A DNA stretch of 33,548 bases, from contig CAYOQB010000041.1 of the NCBI GenBank assembly GCA_964406035.1, positions 1-33,548 on the forward strand, written 5' to 3'. The notes under the pieces are model-generated. The model was not told where the DNA came from. It saw only the letters and a program-made list of their open reading frames with translations, and searched no databases. This document shows positions 23,334-30,357 of this stretch, piece by piece (positions within the stretch are counted from its first letter, which is position 1; every line of letters begins with the position of its first letter). Position numbers and translations under genes: made by a program. Source of the DNA: JAIEPW01 sp964406035 (lineage in GTDB: Bacteria; Acidobacteriota; Terriglobia; Bryobacterales; Bryobacteraceae).

Positions 23334-23894
23334 GCAGGGGTCCGGCGTTTGGAACAAAGTGATCGCTGCGATTCCGGCGGCGCCAGCCTGCATGCATTCT
23401 TCGGCATTGGAGGCGGTGATGCCGCCCAGGGCCAGCACCGGCGCCGGACTGACCTGGACGGCGCGCGCTAGCATCTCCAGGCCCACGCCCTCGCCCGGCT
23501 TGGATTGCGGAGCGAACACCGGTCCGAACAGGATGAAGTCGGCATCCTTGGCGGCGCGCACCTCGTCCAGCGTGTGACAGGACTGGGTGATGATCCAGCC
23601 CCGCGGAATCAGGACCCGCCAGCGCGCCGCGGGGATCGAGTCCGCGGGCAGGTGCAGGCCGTGCGCCCCCGCCGCGATCGCCACATCGGCTCGCGTGTTC
23701 ACCAGGATGCGCGTCCCGCCCGGATTGGGCAGCGCCATAGCCTGCTCCAGGAGCGCGAGCAGGTCCCGAGCTTGCATGTCTTTCTCGCGGATTTGGATGA
23801 GATCCACGCCTTGCCGCAGCGCGCGCCCGATGCAGTCCAGGACCCCCGCGGTTCCGCCGGCGGAATGCCGGTCCGTGATGTAGCAGCGGATCAT
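23331..23894 (-). CDS. ThiE/TenI-family protein (thiamine phosphate synthase or thiazole tautomerase)
   Basis: A 187-residue TIM-barrel protein. CYITDRHSAG, LIQIREKDMQARDLL, ILVNTRADVAIAAGAHGLHLP, FGPVFAPQSKPGEGVG and LALGGITASNAEECMQAGAAGIAAI match the ThiE/TenI family. ThiE condenses the pyrimidine and thiazole halves of thiamine; TenI aromatises the thiazole. The sequence is shorter than typical ThiE (about 210), and VNTRAD replaces the more usual VNDRAD, so TenI or a divergent ThiE are both possible. The ATG at 23894 overlaps the modC stop by 4 nt (ATGA); an upstream in-frame start would overlap modC further. No other thiamine gene and no recognisable TPP riboswitch are nearby. Confidence 0.82.
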   Translation of the reverse strand: MIRCYITDRHSAGGTAGVLDCIGRALRQGVDLIQIREKDMQARDLLALLEQAMALPNPGGTRILVNTRADVAIAAGAHGLHLPADSIPAARWRVLIPRGWIITQSCHTLDEVRAAKDADFILFGPVFAPQSKPGEGVGLEMLARAVQVSPAPVLALGGITASNAEECMQAGAAGIAAITLFQTPDPC

Positions 23895-24964
23895 CCCACT
23901 ACCCGCAGCACGCCGGCGGGAAACTCGATCACCCACTCGCTGGTGTCGCGCAGTTCCAGATAGCTTTGGCGCGGCATCTCCACGGCGATGCCGCCCGCGA
24001 ACTCCAGGCGAGCCCCGCCCGGCATCTCAATGGCGCGCTGCAGAGTTGCTTCCAGTTGATTGGGTTTGGGCCGCCCGTTGCGCGGCAGCGCCTGCAACTG
24101 CGCGGGACGGCAGCACGCCCACACCCTGTCGCCGATCAGATGCCCGGGGAAATAAGGCCCGGCGAGCGTCTGCTCGCCCACCCGCAACTGGCTGGTATTG
24201 CGGCCGGGGTCGAGAGCCGCGATCTCCACCGGAAGCAGATTGTAAATGCCCAGCAGGCGCGCCACGCCCAGCCCGGCGGGTTTGTCCAGAATGGCGGCCG
24301 GCGATCCCGTTTGCGCCACCTTGCCGTCCTGCAGAATGAACATCTGCTCGCCCAACTCGAAGCATTCGTCCAGGTCATGCGTCACCAGCAGGACCGGAGT
24401 TCCGAACTCGGCGCGAATCTGCCGGACGACATCGTACAACTCCGCGCGCAGCGGCGCGTCCAGGCCGCGGCCAGGCTCGTCGAGCAGCACGATACGCGGC
24501 GATCCGATCAGCGCGCGCGCGATGGAACAGCGCTGCTTCTGTCCTCCGGAAATCTGATGCGGGCGGCGGCCGGCGACGTCCGCCAGCCGGAACCGCTCCA
24601 GCATCTCGCTCACCTTGCGATGCCGCTCCAGCCGCGGCAGCCGCTCCCCCGCGAAGGCGAGATTCTCGCGTACGGTCATGTGCGGGAACAGCGCGTAATT
24701 CTGGAACACATACCCGCATTGCCGCGCTTGCGGCGAAAGGTGTACTCCGGAAGGGGCGTCGAACAGGATCTGCTGATCGGCCAGGATGCGGCCCTCTTCC
24801 GGCCGCACGAATCCGGCAATGCAATCGAGCGTCAGCGTCTTGCCCGAGCCGGAGGGTCCGAACAGCACGGCGACGCCCGCGCTGGTTTGCAGATCGACAT
24901 CCAGCGTGAAGCCCGCCGAATCCGGACCCGGAGCGTATCGCTTCAGGATGCGCGCGTGGATCAT
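23891..24964 (-). CDS. modC: Molybdate ABC transporter ATP-binding protein
   Basis: A 357-residue ABC ATPase. Walker A is GPSGSGKT (36-43), the signature ISGGQKQR is at 138-145, Walker B is IVLLDEP (158-164) and the H-loop TH is at about 195-196. The C-terminal part (about 285-350) resembles a TOBE/Mop oxyanion-binding domain, which marks ModC and related importers. It overlaps modB by 4 nt (ATGA) and the ThiE/TenI gene by 4 nt. It powers molybdate (or tungstate) import with ModB. The family match is strong; substrate specificity between molybdate and tungstate cannot be decided from sequence. Confidence 0.88.
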   Translation of the reverse strand: MIHARILKRYAPGPDSAGFTLDVDLQTSAGVAVLFGPSGSGKTLTLDCIAGFVRPEEGRILADQQILFDAPSGVHLSPQARQCGYVFQNYALFPHMTVRENLAFAGERLPRLERHRKVSEMLERFRLADVAGRRPHQISGGQKQRCSIARALIGSPRIVLLDEPGRGLDAPLRAELYDVVRQIRAEFGTPVLLVTHDLDECFELGEQMFILQDGKVAQTGSPAAILDKPAGLGVARLLGIYNLLPVEIAALDPGRNTSQLRVGEQTLAGPYFPGHLIGDRVWACCRPAQLQALPRNGRPKPNQLEATLQRAIEMPGGARLEFAGGIAVEMPRQSYLELRDTSEWVIEFPAGVLRVVG

Positions 24965-25644
24965 GTGCCAGCCTGTTTGGGAGCGAACGGGCTGGGGTTC
25001 CAGCGGTTGGCCAGCGCCAGAAGCACCAGGGCGATGGCCGACACGGCGACCACCAGCGTGCGCGCCGCCGTGCCGTTGCCCGATTCGACCGCGTCATAGA
25101 TCGCGACGGCGACAGTCTGGGTCCGGCCGGGTATGTTGCCGGCGAGCATCAGGGTCACCCCGAAATCGCCCAGGGATCGCGCAAACGCGAGCGCCGTGGC
25201 AGCCAGAATGGAGCGCCGCGCGATGGGAACCGTGACGCGCCAGAACAGCTTCCATTCCGACGCGCCCAGGGTGCGCGCCGCGCGCTCATAGCTGCGATCC
25301 ACGCTTTCCAGCGCGGCTCGCGCCGACTTCACCAGCAGCGGCAAGGAATGGAACAGCGCCGCCACCACCGCCGCCTGCCAGGTGAACACCAGCGGGACGC
25401 CAAACACCGCTTCATAGACCCTGCCGGGCAGCGATTCGCGGCCCAGCAGGACCAGAAGGTAGTAGCCCAGGACGGTGGGCGGAAGCACCAACGGCAGCGT
25501 GATGGCCGCATCGAGCCATTCCTTGCCTTTGAAGTCGCGGTTGGCCAGCAGCCACGCCAGCGCCATGCCCATGGCGAATGCCAGAGCAGTGGAGATCGCG
25601 GCAACGCGCAGGCTTAGCCAGAGTGGGAACCAGTCGATAGGCAC
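24961..25644 (-). CDS. modB: Molybdate ABC transporter permease
   Basis: A 227-residue permease with about five to six helices. It carries LPLVLPPTVLGYYLLVLLGRESLPG, the ModB-type conserved loop, and the EAA-like coupling motif YERAARTLGASEWKLFWRVTVPIARRSILAA (about 140-170). The start is GTG. No periplasmic binding protein (ModA) is found on either side within the window, which is unusual because modABC is usually one operon. It overlaps modC by 4 nt. Confidence 0.88.
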   Translation of the reverse strand: MPIDWFPLWLSLRVAAISTALAFAMGMALAWLLANRDFKGKEWLDAAITLPLVLPPTVLGYYLLVLLGRESLPGRVYEAVFGVPLVFTWQAAVVAALFHSLPLLVKSARAALESVDRSYERAARTLGASEWKLFWRVTVPIARRSILAATALAFARSLGDFGVTLMLAGNIPGRTQTVAVAIYDAVESGNGTAARTLVVAVSAIALVLLALANRWNPSPFAPKQAGT

Positions 25645-25653
25645 CGAAGATTC

Positions 25654-25659
25654 ATTCTA
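25654..25659 (-). promoter_or_regulatory. -10-like element of modB
   Basis: TAGAAT ends 9 nt before the modB GTG, in the 21-nt gap after the upstream small gene. There is no ModE-type palindrome that I can recognise. It would give a near-leaderless modBC transcript. Weak evidence. Confidence 0.4.
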
Positions 25660-25665
25660 GCGGGC

Positions 25666-25872
25666 TCAGCCGAGGTTCTTCAGCGCGGATTCGACCTCCG
25701 CGCGCACGCGGGCCGCGAACTCCGGATCGCGCATGCGCGACGGCGTAATCTCCTCGGTGCTGACCTTGGGACGGCGCTCTTCCAATATCCGGGCGATCTC
25801 CTGCCCCAGGCTGGCTAGGTGCTGCGTGTCCAGGTTCTCGACAAGCGATCTCATTTGCTGGTTGACGTCCAT
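25666..25872 (-). CDS. Small hypothetical protein, 68 residues
   Basis: A hydrophilic, mostly helical 68-residue protein beginning MDVNQQMRSLVENLDTQHLA and rich in Glu/Arg (ARILEERRPKVSTEEITPSRM). A good Shine-Dalgarno AAGGAG lies 6 nt before the ATG at 25872, which supports it as a real gene over an in-frame TTG 15 nt further upstream. It has no signal peptide or membrane helix. It sits 18 nt after the coiled-coil gene at 25891 and 21 nt before modB, so it is probably cotranscribed with the coiled-coil gene. I do not recognise a family. Confidence 0.65.
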   Translation of the reverse strand: MDVNQQMRSLVENLDTQHLASLGQEIARILEERRPKVSTEEITPSRMRDPEFAARVRAEVESALKNLG

Positions 25873-25890
25873 GATGTTCTCCTTCAATGG

Positions 25891-26502
25891 CTAAAGTTGT
25901 TGCACAAGCCGTTCGTGGCGGTCCTTGCGTTCGCGAGCCCAGCGGCGGTGGTCGGCGGCCTGCCGCAGCAGGATCCCGGCGCGGGATTGCAGCGCGCCGG
26001 ACAGCGTCTGGGCGGGGTCAAAGACGATGGAGCCTTCATGCTCGGCGGCTTGCGCCATCAGGTCCGCGGTCTTGCGCAGCCGCTCCGCGGCCGCGGCTTG
26101 AACCGCGGCGGCTTGCGTCTCCAATTCCTCGGCGGCGGCTTCCAGAAAGTCGATCTCCGCCAGCGGCAGCAGCTCCTCGATAATGCGCCGGTGCGCCCGC
26201 GATGCTGCTTCGTGTGCGGTGCGAAGCTGCTCGAAGGCGGAAACATGCTCGGCGATGCCGGGCTCTGCGCCCGCGATGGCGGCCTCAATCAGCGCGCCAT
26301 CCACCTGCCGGGACGCCTGCTCCCGAGCATCCAGCAGGCGTCGCGAGTAGTCGATCAGAAAACGCTGCGCGCCGCGCAGATTCTCCGCGCGCCGGGAGCA
26401 GGCCTCCGTCGCCCGCCGGAACGGCTCCAGCTCCGAACTCGCCAGAATGTCCCGGCAAATCTGTTCTGATTTCTCTGTAATGGCCTGATCGAAGGTTTCC
26501 AT
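25891..26502 (-). CDS. Hypothetical helical coiled-coil protein
   Basis: A 203-residue protein that is nearly all alpha-helical with long Ala/Glu/Arg heptad-like stretches (for example EAAAEELETQAAAVQAAAAERLRKTADLMAQAAEHEG), no signal peptide and no membrane segment. I recognise no family. I chose ATG 26502 (METFDQAITEKSEQICRDIL). The frame is open upstream through a further ATG (26553) to a TTG at 26571, and no candidate has a strong Shine-Dalgarno sequence, so the start is uncertain. It is divergent from the his operon, with roughly 120 nt to the his promoter. Confidence 0.6.
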   Translation of the reverse strand: METFDQAITEKSEQICRDILASSELEPFRRATEACSRRAENLRGAQRFLIDYSRRLLDAREQASRQVDGALIEAAIAGAEPGIAEHVSAFEQLRTAHEAASRAHRRIIEELLPLAEIDFLEAAAEELETQAAAVQAAAAERLRKTADLMAQAAEHEGSIVFDPAQTLSGALQSRAGILLRQAADHRRWARERKDRHERLVQQL

Positions 26503-26620
26503 CTCGGTTCCGCGACCCAAGTCATCGCACGCTGGGACCGCGTTCGGCGTCATCGGTCCCGCTAAGTACAAGCATGAAAGCGAGATATTTCGGCCCGCGG
26601 CGCGTGATGGCGGATTCTGC

Positions 26621-26650
26621 TTGCCCGTCCGCCGCCGCCTCTGCTAAGAT
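26621..26650 (+). promoter_or_regulatory. Probable his operon promoter
   Basis: A -35-like TTGCCC (26621-26626) and a -10-like TAAGAT (26645-26650), separated by 18 nt. TGC precedes the -10 as in extended -10 promoters. Each hexamer matches the consensus at four positions. The -10 ends 9 nt before the leader-peptide ATG, so the transcript would start only about three nucleotides before it. Confidence 0.55.
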
Positions 26651-26659
26651 CGTGAATTC

Positions 26660-26731
26660 ATGCAGCAGGTGTTCATCGCCCGGCATCATCACCATCACGG
26701 CCATCATGCGCCGCGCCGGGCTCGCCTGTAA
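26660..26731 (+). CDS. hisL: His operon leader peptide
   Basis: A 23-codon reading frame, ATG at 26660 and TAA at 26729-26731. It begins MQQVFIAR and then reads HHHHHGHH at codons 9-16, that is, seven histidines in eight codons (CAT CAT CAC CAT CAC GGC CAT CAT). It ends APRRARL. It lies directly upstream of an intrinsic terminator and of hisI, the first gene of the histidine operon. This is the arrangement of the enterobacterial hisL leader peptide, whose translation senses charged histidyl-tRNA. There is no Shine-Dalgarno sequence, and the probable promoter ends 9 nt upstream, so the peptide is probably read from a near-leaderless message. It is too short for usual gene finders. The peptide itself has no expected function beyond being translated. 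Confidence 0.85.
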   Translation: MQQVFIARHHHHHGHHAPRRARL

Positions 26732-26797
26732 GCAACGACTTCAACAGTTCAGGTAAGCCCGCCGGCAGCGAGAAACGCTTGGCGGGCTTTTTGATTT
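26678..26797 (+). promoter_or_regulatory. Histidine-responsive transcription attenuator
   Basis: Four segments can be paired in mutually exclusive ways. Segment 1 is GCCCGGC (26678-26684), just before the His codons. Segment 2 is GCCGGGC(T) (26715-26722), after them. Segment 3 is AAGCCCGCC (26755-26763) and segment 4 is GGCGGGCTT (26781-26789). Pairing 1:2 is 7 bp perfect. Pairing 2:3 has a 6-bp core (CGGGCT with AGCCCG) and can be extended with bulges. Pairing 3:4 is the terminator. A ribosome stalled on the His codons would hide segment 1, free segment 2 to pair with 3 and prevent termination. A ribosome reaching the stop codon at 26729 would cover segment 2 and let 3:4 form. The mechanism is inferred from this geometry. 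Confidence 0.78.
26755..26797 (+). terminator. Intrinsic terminator of the his attenuator
   Basis: A 9-bp perfect GC-rich stem, AAGCCCGCC with GGCGGGCTT, encloses a loop that contains a second small stem (AGCG/CGCT). It is followed by TTTTTGATTTT. This is a strong rho-independent terminator located 17 nt before hisI, inside the operon leader rather than at the end of a gene. Confidence 0.88.
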
Positions 26798-26813
26798 TGC
26801 GGGGGAACTCGAA

Positions 26814-27188
26814 ATGAATCTGGATTTCACAAAACTGGACGGACTGCTGCCCGCGGTGATTCAGGACCACGCCACCGGACGCGTGCTGATGGTCGGCTTC
26901 ATGAACCAGGAAGCGTGGCGCAAGACCGTGGAGAGCGGCTTCGCCACCTTCTATTCGCGGTCGCGCAACAAGCTGTGGATGAAGGGCGAAAGCTCCGGTC
27001 ACCGGCTGGTGGTGAAGGAAATCTCCACGGATTGCGATCTGGACACGGTGCTGGTGAAGGTGGAAGCCGTGGGTCCGGGCGTCTGTCACGAAGGCTATCA
27101 GAGCTGCTTCTTCCGCCGCCTGGACGGCGGCGAATGGAAGGAGTGCGAGGCTCGCGCCTACGATCCGGGCGCGGTGTACGGAGCCTGA
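26814..27188 (+). CDS. hisI: Phosphoribosyl-AMP cyclohydrolase
   Basis: A 124-residue enzyme opening the purine ring of phosphoribosyl-AMP (third step of histidine synthesis). It has FMNQEAWRKTVESGFATFYSRSRNKLWMKGESSGH, the zinc/magnesium-binding DCDLDT (from about residue 81) and CHEGYQSCFF. Only the cyclohydrolase domain is present; the HisE pyrophosphatase that is often fused at the C-terminus is absent and no separate hisE is in the window. A GGGGGAA purine run lies 6 nt before the ATG. It is the first structural gene after the attenuator. Confidence 0.95.
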   Translation: MNLDFTKLDGLLPAVIQDHATGRVLMVGFMNQEAWRKTVESGFATFYSRSRNKLWMKGESSGHRLVVKEISTDCDLDTVLVKVEAVGPGVCHEGYQSCFFRRLDGGEWKECEARAYDPGAVYGA

Positions 27189-27193
27189 CGCTT

Positions 27194-28066
27194 ATGTCGA
27201 TTCTGAAGCTCGGAATTCCCAAAGGAAGCCTGGAGAACGCGACGGTGGACCTGTTCCGCCGCGCCGGCTTCAACATCACGGTGAGCTCGCGTTCGTACTT
27301 TCCGGCGGTGGACGATCCGGAGCTCGAGTGCATGCTGATCCGCGCCCAGGAAATGGCGCGGTACGTGGAAGACGGCGTTCTGGATGCCGGACTCACAGGT
27401 CATGACTGGGTGATGGAATCGGGCGCGACGGTTCATACCATCGCGGACCTGGTGTATTCGAAGCAGAGCTTCGGCAAGGTTCGGTGGGTGCTCGCAGTGC
27501 CGGAAGCTTCGCCGGTGCAGAACGTGAAGGACCTGGAAGGCAAGGTGATCGCCACGGAACTGGTTGGCTTCACGCGCCGCTACCTGGAGAGTCACGGGGT
27601 GCAGGCGAAGGTCGAATTTTCGTGGGGCGCCACGGAAGTGAAGCCGCCGGTTCTGGCGGACGCGATTGTCGAGGTGACGGAGACCGGTTCCTCGCTGCGC
27701 GCCAACCGCCTCCGCATCGTCGAGACCCTGATGGAATCGAACACACAACTGATCGCCAATGTCGACAGTTGGGCTGACCAGTGGAAGCGGCAGAAGCTGG
27801 AAGACATTCGCATGCTGCTGGAAGGCGCCATCCATGCCCTCGGCAAGGTGGGGTTGATGCTAAACGTGGAGACTGCGAATCTGCAAACCGTGCTGGCGGT
27901 GCTGCCCGCCCTGAAGCGGCCCACCATCTCGCAGTTGAGCGAAGACGGCTGGCTGGCGGTAAATACGATCCTGGACGAATCCACCGTGCGCAGCATCATC
28001 CCGAGGCTGAAGAAAGCCGGGGCGCAGGGAATCGTGGAGTATCCCTTGAACAAGATTGTGATGTAG
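27194..28066 (+). CDS. hisG: ATP phosphoribosyltransferase, long form
   Basis: A 290-residue first enzyme of the pathway, joining ATP and PRPP. LKLGIPKGSLENATVDLFRRAGF is the N-terminal signature, and VEVTETGSSLRANRL is the PRPP phosphate-binding loop. The C-terminal 75 residues (from about 215, ending VEYPLNKIVM) are the regulatory HisG_C domain of the long, self-sufficient, histidine-inhibited form, so no HisZ is needed. The ATG at 27194, 5 nt after the hisI stop, gives the family start; the same frame is open further upstream inside hisI but is not coding there. Confidence 0.95.
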   Translation: MSILKLGIPKGSLENATVDLFRRAGFNITVSSRSYFPAVDDPELECMLIRAQEMARYVEDGVLDAGLTGHDWVMESGATVHTIADLVYSKQSFGKVRWVLAVPEASPVQNVKDLEGKVIATELVGFTRRYLESHGVQAKVEFSWGATEVKPPVLADAIVEVTETGSSLRANRLRIVETLMESNTQLIANVDSWADQWKRQKLEDIRMLLEGAIHALGKVGLMLNVETANLQTVLAVLPALKRPTISQLSEDGWLAVNTILDESTVRSIIPRLKKAGAQGIVEYPLNKIVM

Positions 28067-28070
28067 AACC

Positions 28071-29312
28071 ATGATTCGCATCCTTCCCTATCGCGAGGCG
28101 GAGCAGTTGCTGGTGCGCAAGGCGCTCCGGCTGGAAGAAGCGGAGCGGGCGGTGACGCCGATCCTGAAGGACGTCCGGGAACGCGGCGACGCGGCGCTGC
28201 GCGACTACGCGCGGAAGTTCGACAGCTTCGAAGGCGCCACGTTCCGCGTGTCCGCGCAGGAGTGCGAAGAAGCGGTGACCCGCTTGACGGCGGAGTTTCG
28301 CGCCGCGGTGGAGGTCGCCGGGGCTAACATCGCCGAGTATGCAGCGGCGCAACTGCCTCGCGACTCGATGCAGGAGTACAGCGGGGGGCGGCGACTGGGA
28401 CAAATCGTCCGTCCGCTCGATTCGATGGGCGCCTACATCCCGGCGGGCCGGTATCCCCTGCCCTCCACCCTGCTGATGACGGTGATTCCGGCGCAGGTGG
28501 CCGGTGTACGGAACATCTGCATCGCGTCGCCGCACCCGAGTCTGGAGACGCTGGGTATCGCCGCGCTCTACAAGGTTCCCAACGTGTTCCGCTTGGGCGG
28601 CGCGCAGGCGATCGCCGCGTTTGCCTACGGCACCGAAACCGTACCCCGCGTGGAGCGCATTGTCGGCCCGGGCAATATCTACGTGGCTGCCGCCAAGAAG
28701 TTGGTGGCAGGGGAGGTGGGCATCGATTTTATCGCGGGACCCACCGAGATCTTGATCATCGCGCGCGAGGGGAATGCGCGCTGGATGGCAGCGGACATGC
28801 TCGCGCAGGCCGAACACGACACGGATGCGTCGGCTGTGCTGCTGACGGATTCGCGCGAACTGGCCGAAGCGGTGGCGCGGGAAATTGAAGTCCAGCTTGC
28901 GACGCTGACCACCGCCGCCGTAGCGCGGGAGGCGATCGATCGCAACAGCGCCGTGGTGCTGGTGGAATCGATGGAGCAGGCGGTGGAGTTTTCGAATCGC
29001 CTGGCGCCGGAGCACCTCGCGCTGCACGAAACGGATCTGCTGGCGCGCATCGACAACGCAGGCAGCGTGTTCCTGGGTCCGGCCAGCCCGGAGGCGGCGG
29101 GCGATTACGCGTCGGGTCCCAATCACGTGCTGCCTACGTCCGGCGCGGCGCGGCTGCGCGCGGGCTTGTCCTCCGCGGACTTCGTCAAGGTCATTTCGGT
29201 GCAGGAATTGTCGATGGAGGGGCTGAAGCGGCTGACGCCGGCCATCGCGACGCTGGCTCGCGCAGAGGGGCTGGAGGCGCACGCCCGCAGCGTGGAGGTG
29301 CGTCATCAGTAG
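28071..29312 (+). CDS. hisD: Histidinol dehydrogenase
   Basis: A 413-residue zinc- and NAD-dependent enzyme catalysing the last two oxidations to L-histidine. Landmarks are YIPAGRYPLPSTLLMTVIPAQVAGV, the LGGAQAIAAFAYGTE block (Gln zinc ligand), GPGNIYVAAAKKLV, AGPTEILIIA, AEHDTDASAVLLT and the catalytic/zinc APEHLALHE. The length and order are complete. It starts 4 nt after hisG with no strong Shine-Dalgarno sequence, indicating coupling. Confidence 0.96.
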   Translation: MIRILPYREAEQLLVRKALRLEEAERAVTPILKDVRERGDAALRDYARKFDSFEGATFRVSAQECEEAVTRLTAEFRAAVEVAGANIAEYAAAQLPRDSMQEYSGGRRLGQIVRPLDSMGAYIPAGRYPLPSTLLMTVIPAQVAGVRNICIASPHPSLETLGIAALYKVPNVFRLGGAQAIAAFAYGTETVPRVERIVGPGNIYVAAAKKLVAGEVGIDFIAGPTEILIIAREGNARWMAADMLAQAEHDTDASAVLLTDSRELAEAVAREIEVQLATLTTAAVAREAIDRNSAVVLVESMEQAVEFSNRLAPEHLALHETDLLARIDNAGSVFLGPASPEAAGDYASGPNHVLPTSGAARLRAGLSSADFVKVISVQELSMEGLKRLTPAIATLARAEGLEAHARSVEVRHQ

Positions 29313-29331
29313 CCTGAAGCCGCGGGAGGCC

Positions 29332-30357
29332 GTGCTGCGCATGGCGCCCTATCACCCGCCAACGGGCGGCCGCGCGGGGAAGCTCCGCCTGGACTTCAAC
29401 GAAAACACGGTCGGCTGCTCCCCTAAGGTGATCGAGTTCCTGAAGCAGGAGATCAACGCGCCGGAGCTCACGATCTATCCGGAGTACGAGGCCGCTCGCA
29501 ACGAGCTGGCTGCGTTCTTCAAAGTCGGTGAGCCGCAGATGGCTTTGACCAACGGCACCGATGAGGCAATTCAGGTCCTGGTGAATACGTACGTGGACGA
29601 CGGGCAGGAAGTGCTGATCCTGAAGCCGTCCTACGCGATGTACCGGTTCTATTCGGAGCTCGCGGGTGCCCAGGTGAGGGAGATCGCGTACCGCCGGCCG
29701 GACCTGTCGTTCCCTTTGGACGAACTGCTGGAAGCGATCACGCCGGGCACACGCGCGGTGATGATCGCCAACCCCAACAATCCGACGGGCACAGGGACCG
29801 GAATCGCTGAGATTCGCCGAGTTCTGGAACGTGCCCCCGGAGCAGCGGTGCTGATCGACGAGGCATACTACGAATTCTGCTTTGTCACTGCGCTGCCGCT
29901 GCTCGCCGAGTATCCGAACCTGTTCGTGAGCCGCACGTTTTCGAAAGTGTACGGGATGGCGGCGATGCGCTTCGGCTGCCTGTTCTCGCAGGCTACGAAC
30001 GTGGCCCACCTGCGCAAGGCGCAATCGCCGTATTCGGTAAATACGCTGGCTGCGCTGGCGGCTCGCGCTGCGATTCGCGACACGGCCTACGTGGAGCGAT
30101 ACGTCTCTGACGTCTTGGCGGCGCGCGCGGCGATTTGCGCCGGGCTGGATCGGCTCGGGTTGAGACACTTCCCGAGCCAGGCTAACTTCGTTTTGTTCGA
30201 GGCAGGCGATCGCGCGATCCCCATCCGCGATGAGCTGCGGCGGCGCGGCGTGCTGGTGCGCGATCGCAGCTATGAAATCGAAGGCTGCGTGCGAGTTACC
30301 GCGGGGACGACGGAACAGGCCGAACGATTTCTGAAAGAACTGGAGAGCATTCTTTGA
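29332..30357 (+). CDS. hisC: Histidinol-phosphate aminotransferase
   Basis: A fold-type I PLP aminotransferase of about 341 residues. It contains LRLDFNENTVGCSPKV, NGTDEAIQVLVNTY, IANPNNPTGTGTG, VLIDEAYYEF and the PLP-lysine segment SRTFSKVYGMAAMRFG. The start is uncertain. GTG 29332 is only 2 nt after GGGAGG, while ATG 29341 is 11 nt after it. The in-frame codons immediately upstream (29308-29331, SSLKPREA) resemble the N-terminus of related enzymes but contain no ATG, GTG or TTG. The TGA stop overlaps the next gene's TTG start. Confidence 0.92.
   Translation: MLRMAPYHPPTGGRAGKLRLDFNENTVGCSPKVIEFLKQEINAPELTIYPEYEAARNELAAFFKVGEPQMALTNGTDEAIQVLVNTYVDDGQEVLILKPSYAMYRFYSELAGAQVREIAYRRPDLSFPLDELLEAITPGTRAVMIANPNNPTGTGTGIAEIRRVLERAPGAAVLIDEAYYEFCFVTALPLLAEYPNLFVSRTFSKVYGMAAMRFGCLFSQATNVAHLRKAQSPYSVNTLAALAARAAIRDTAYVERYVSDVLAARAAICAGLDRLGLRHFPSQANFVLFEAGDRAIPIRDELRRRGVLVRDRSYEIEGCVRVTAGTTEQAERFLKELESIL

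Noticed and set aside
23895..23936. A longer N-terminus for the ThiE/TenI protein
   Set aside because: It would lie inside modC; the ATG at 23894 gives the ATGA overlap and the conserved start of the family.
26652..26731. GAATTCATG followed by a His-tag-like codon run, resembling vector or expression-construct contamination
   Set aside because: The flanking sequence continues smoothly into a terminator and hisI, the frame has its own stop, and the position is exactly where a his leader peptide belongs. No other vector feature is present.
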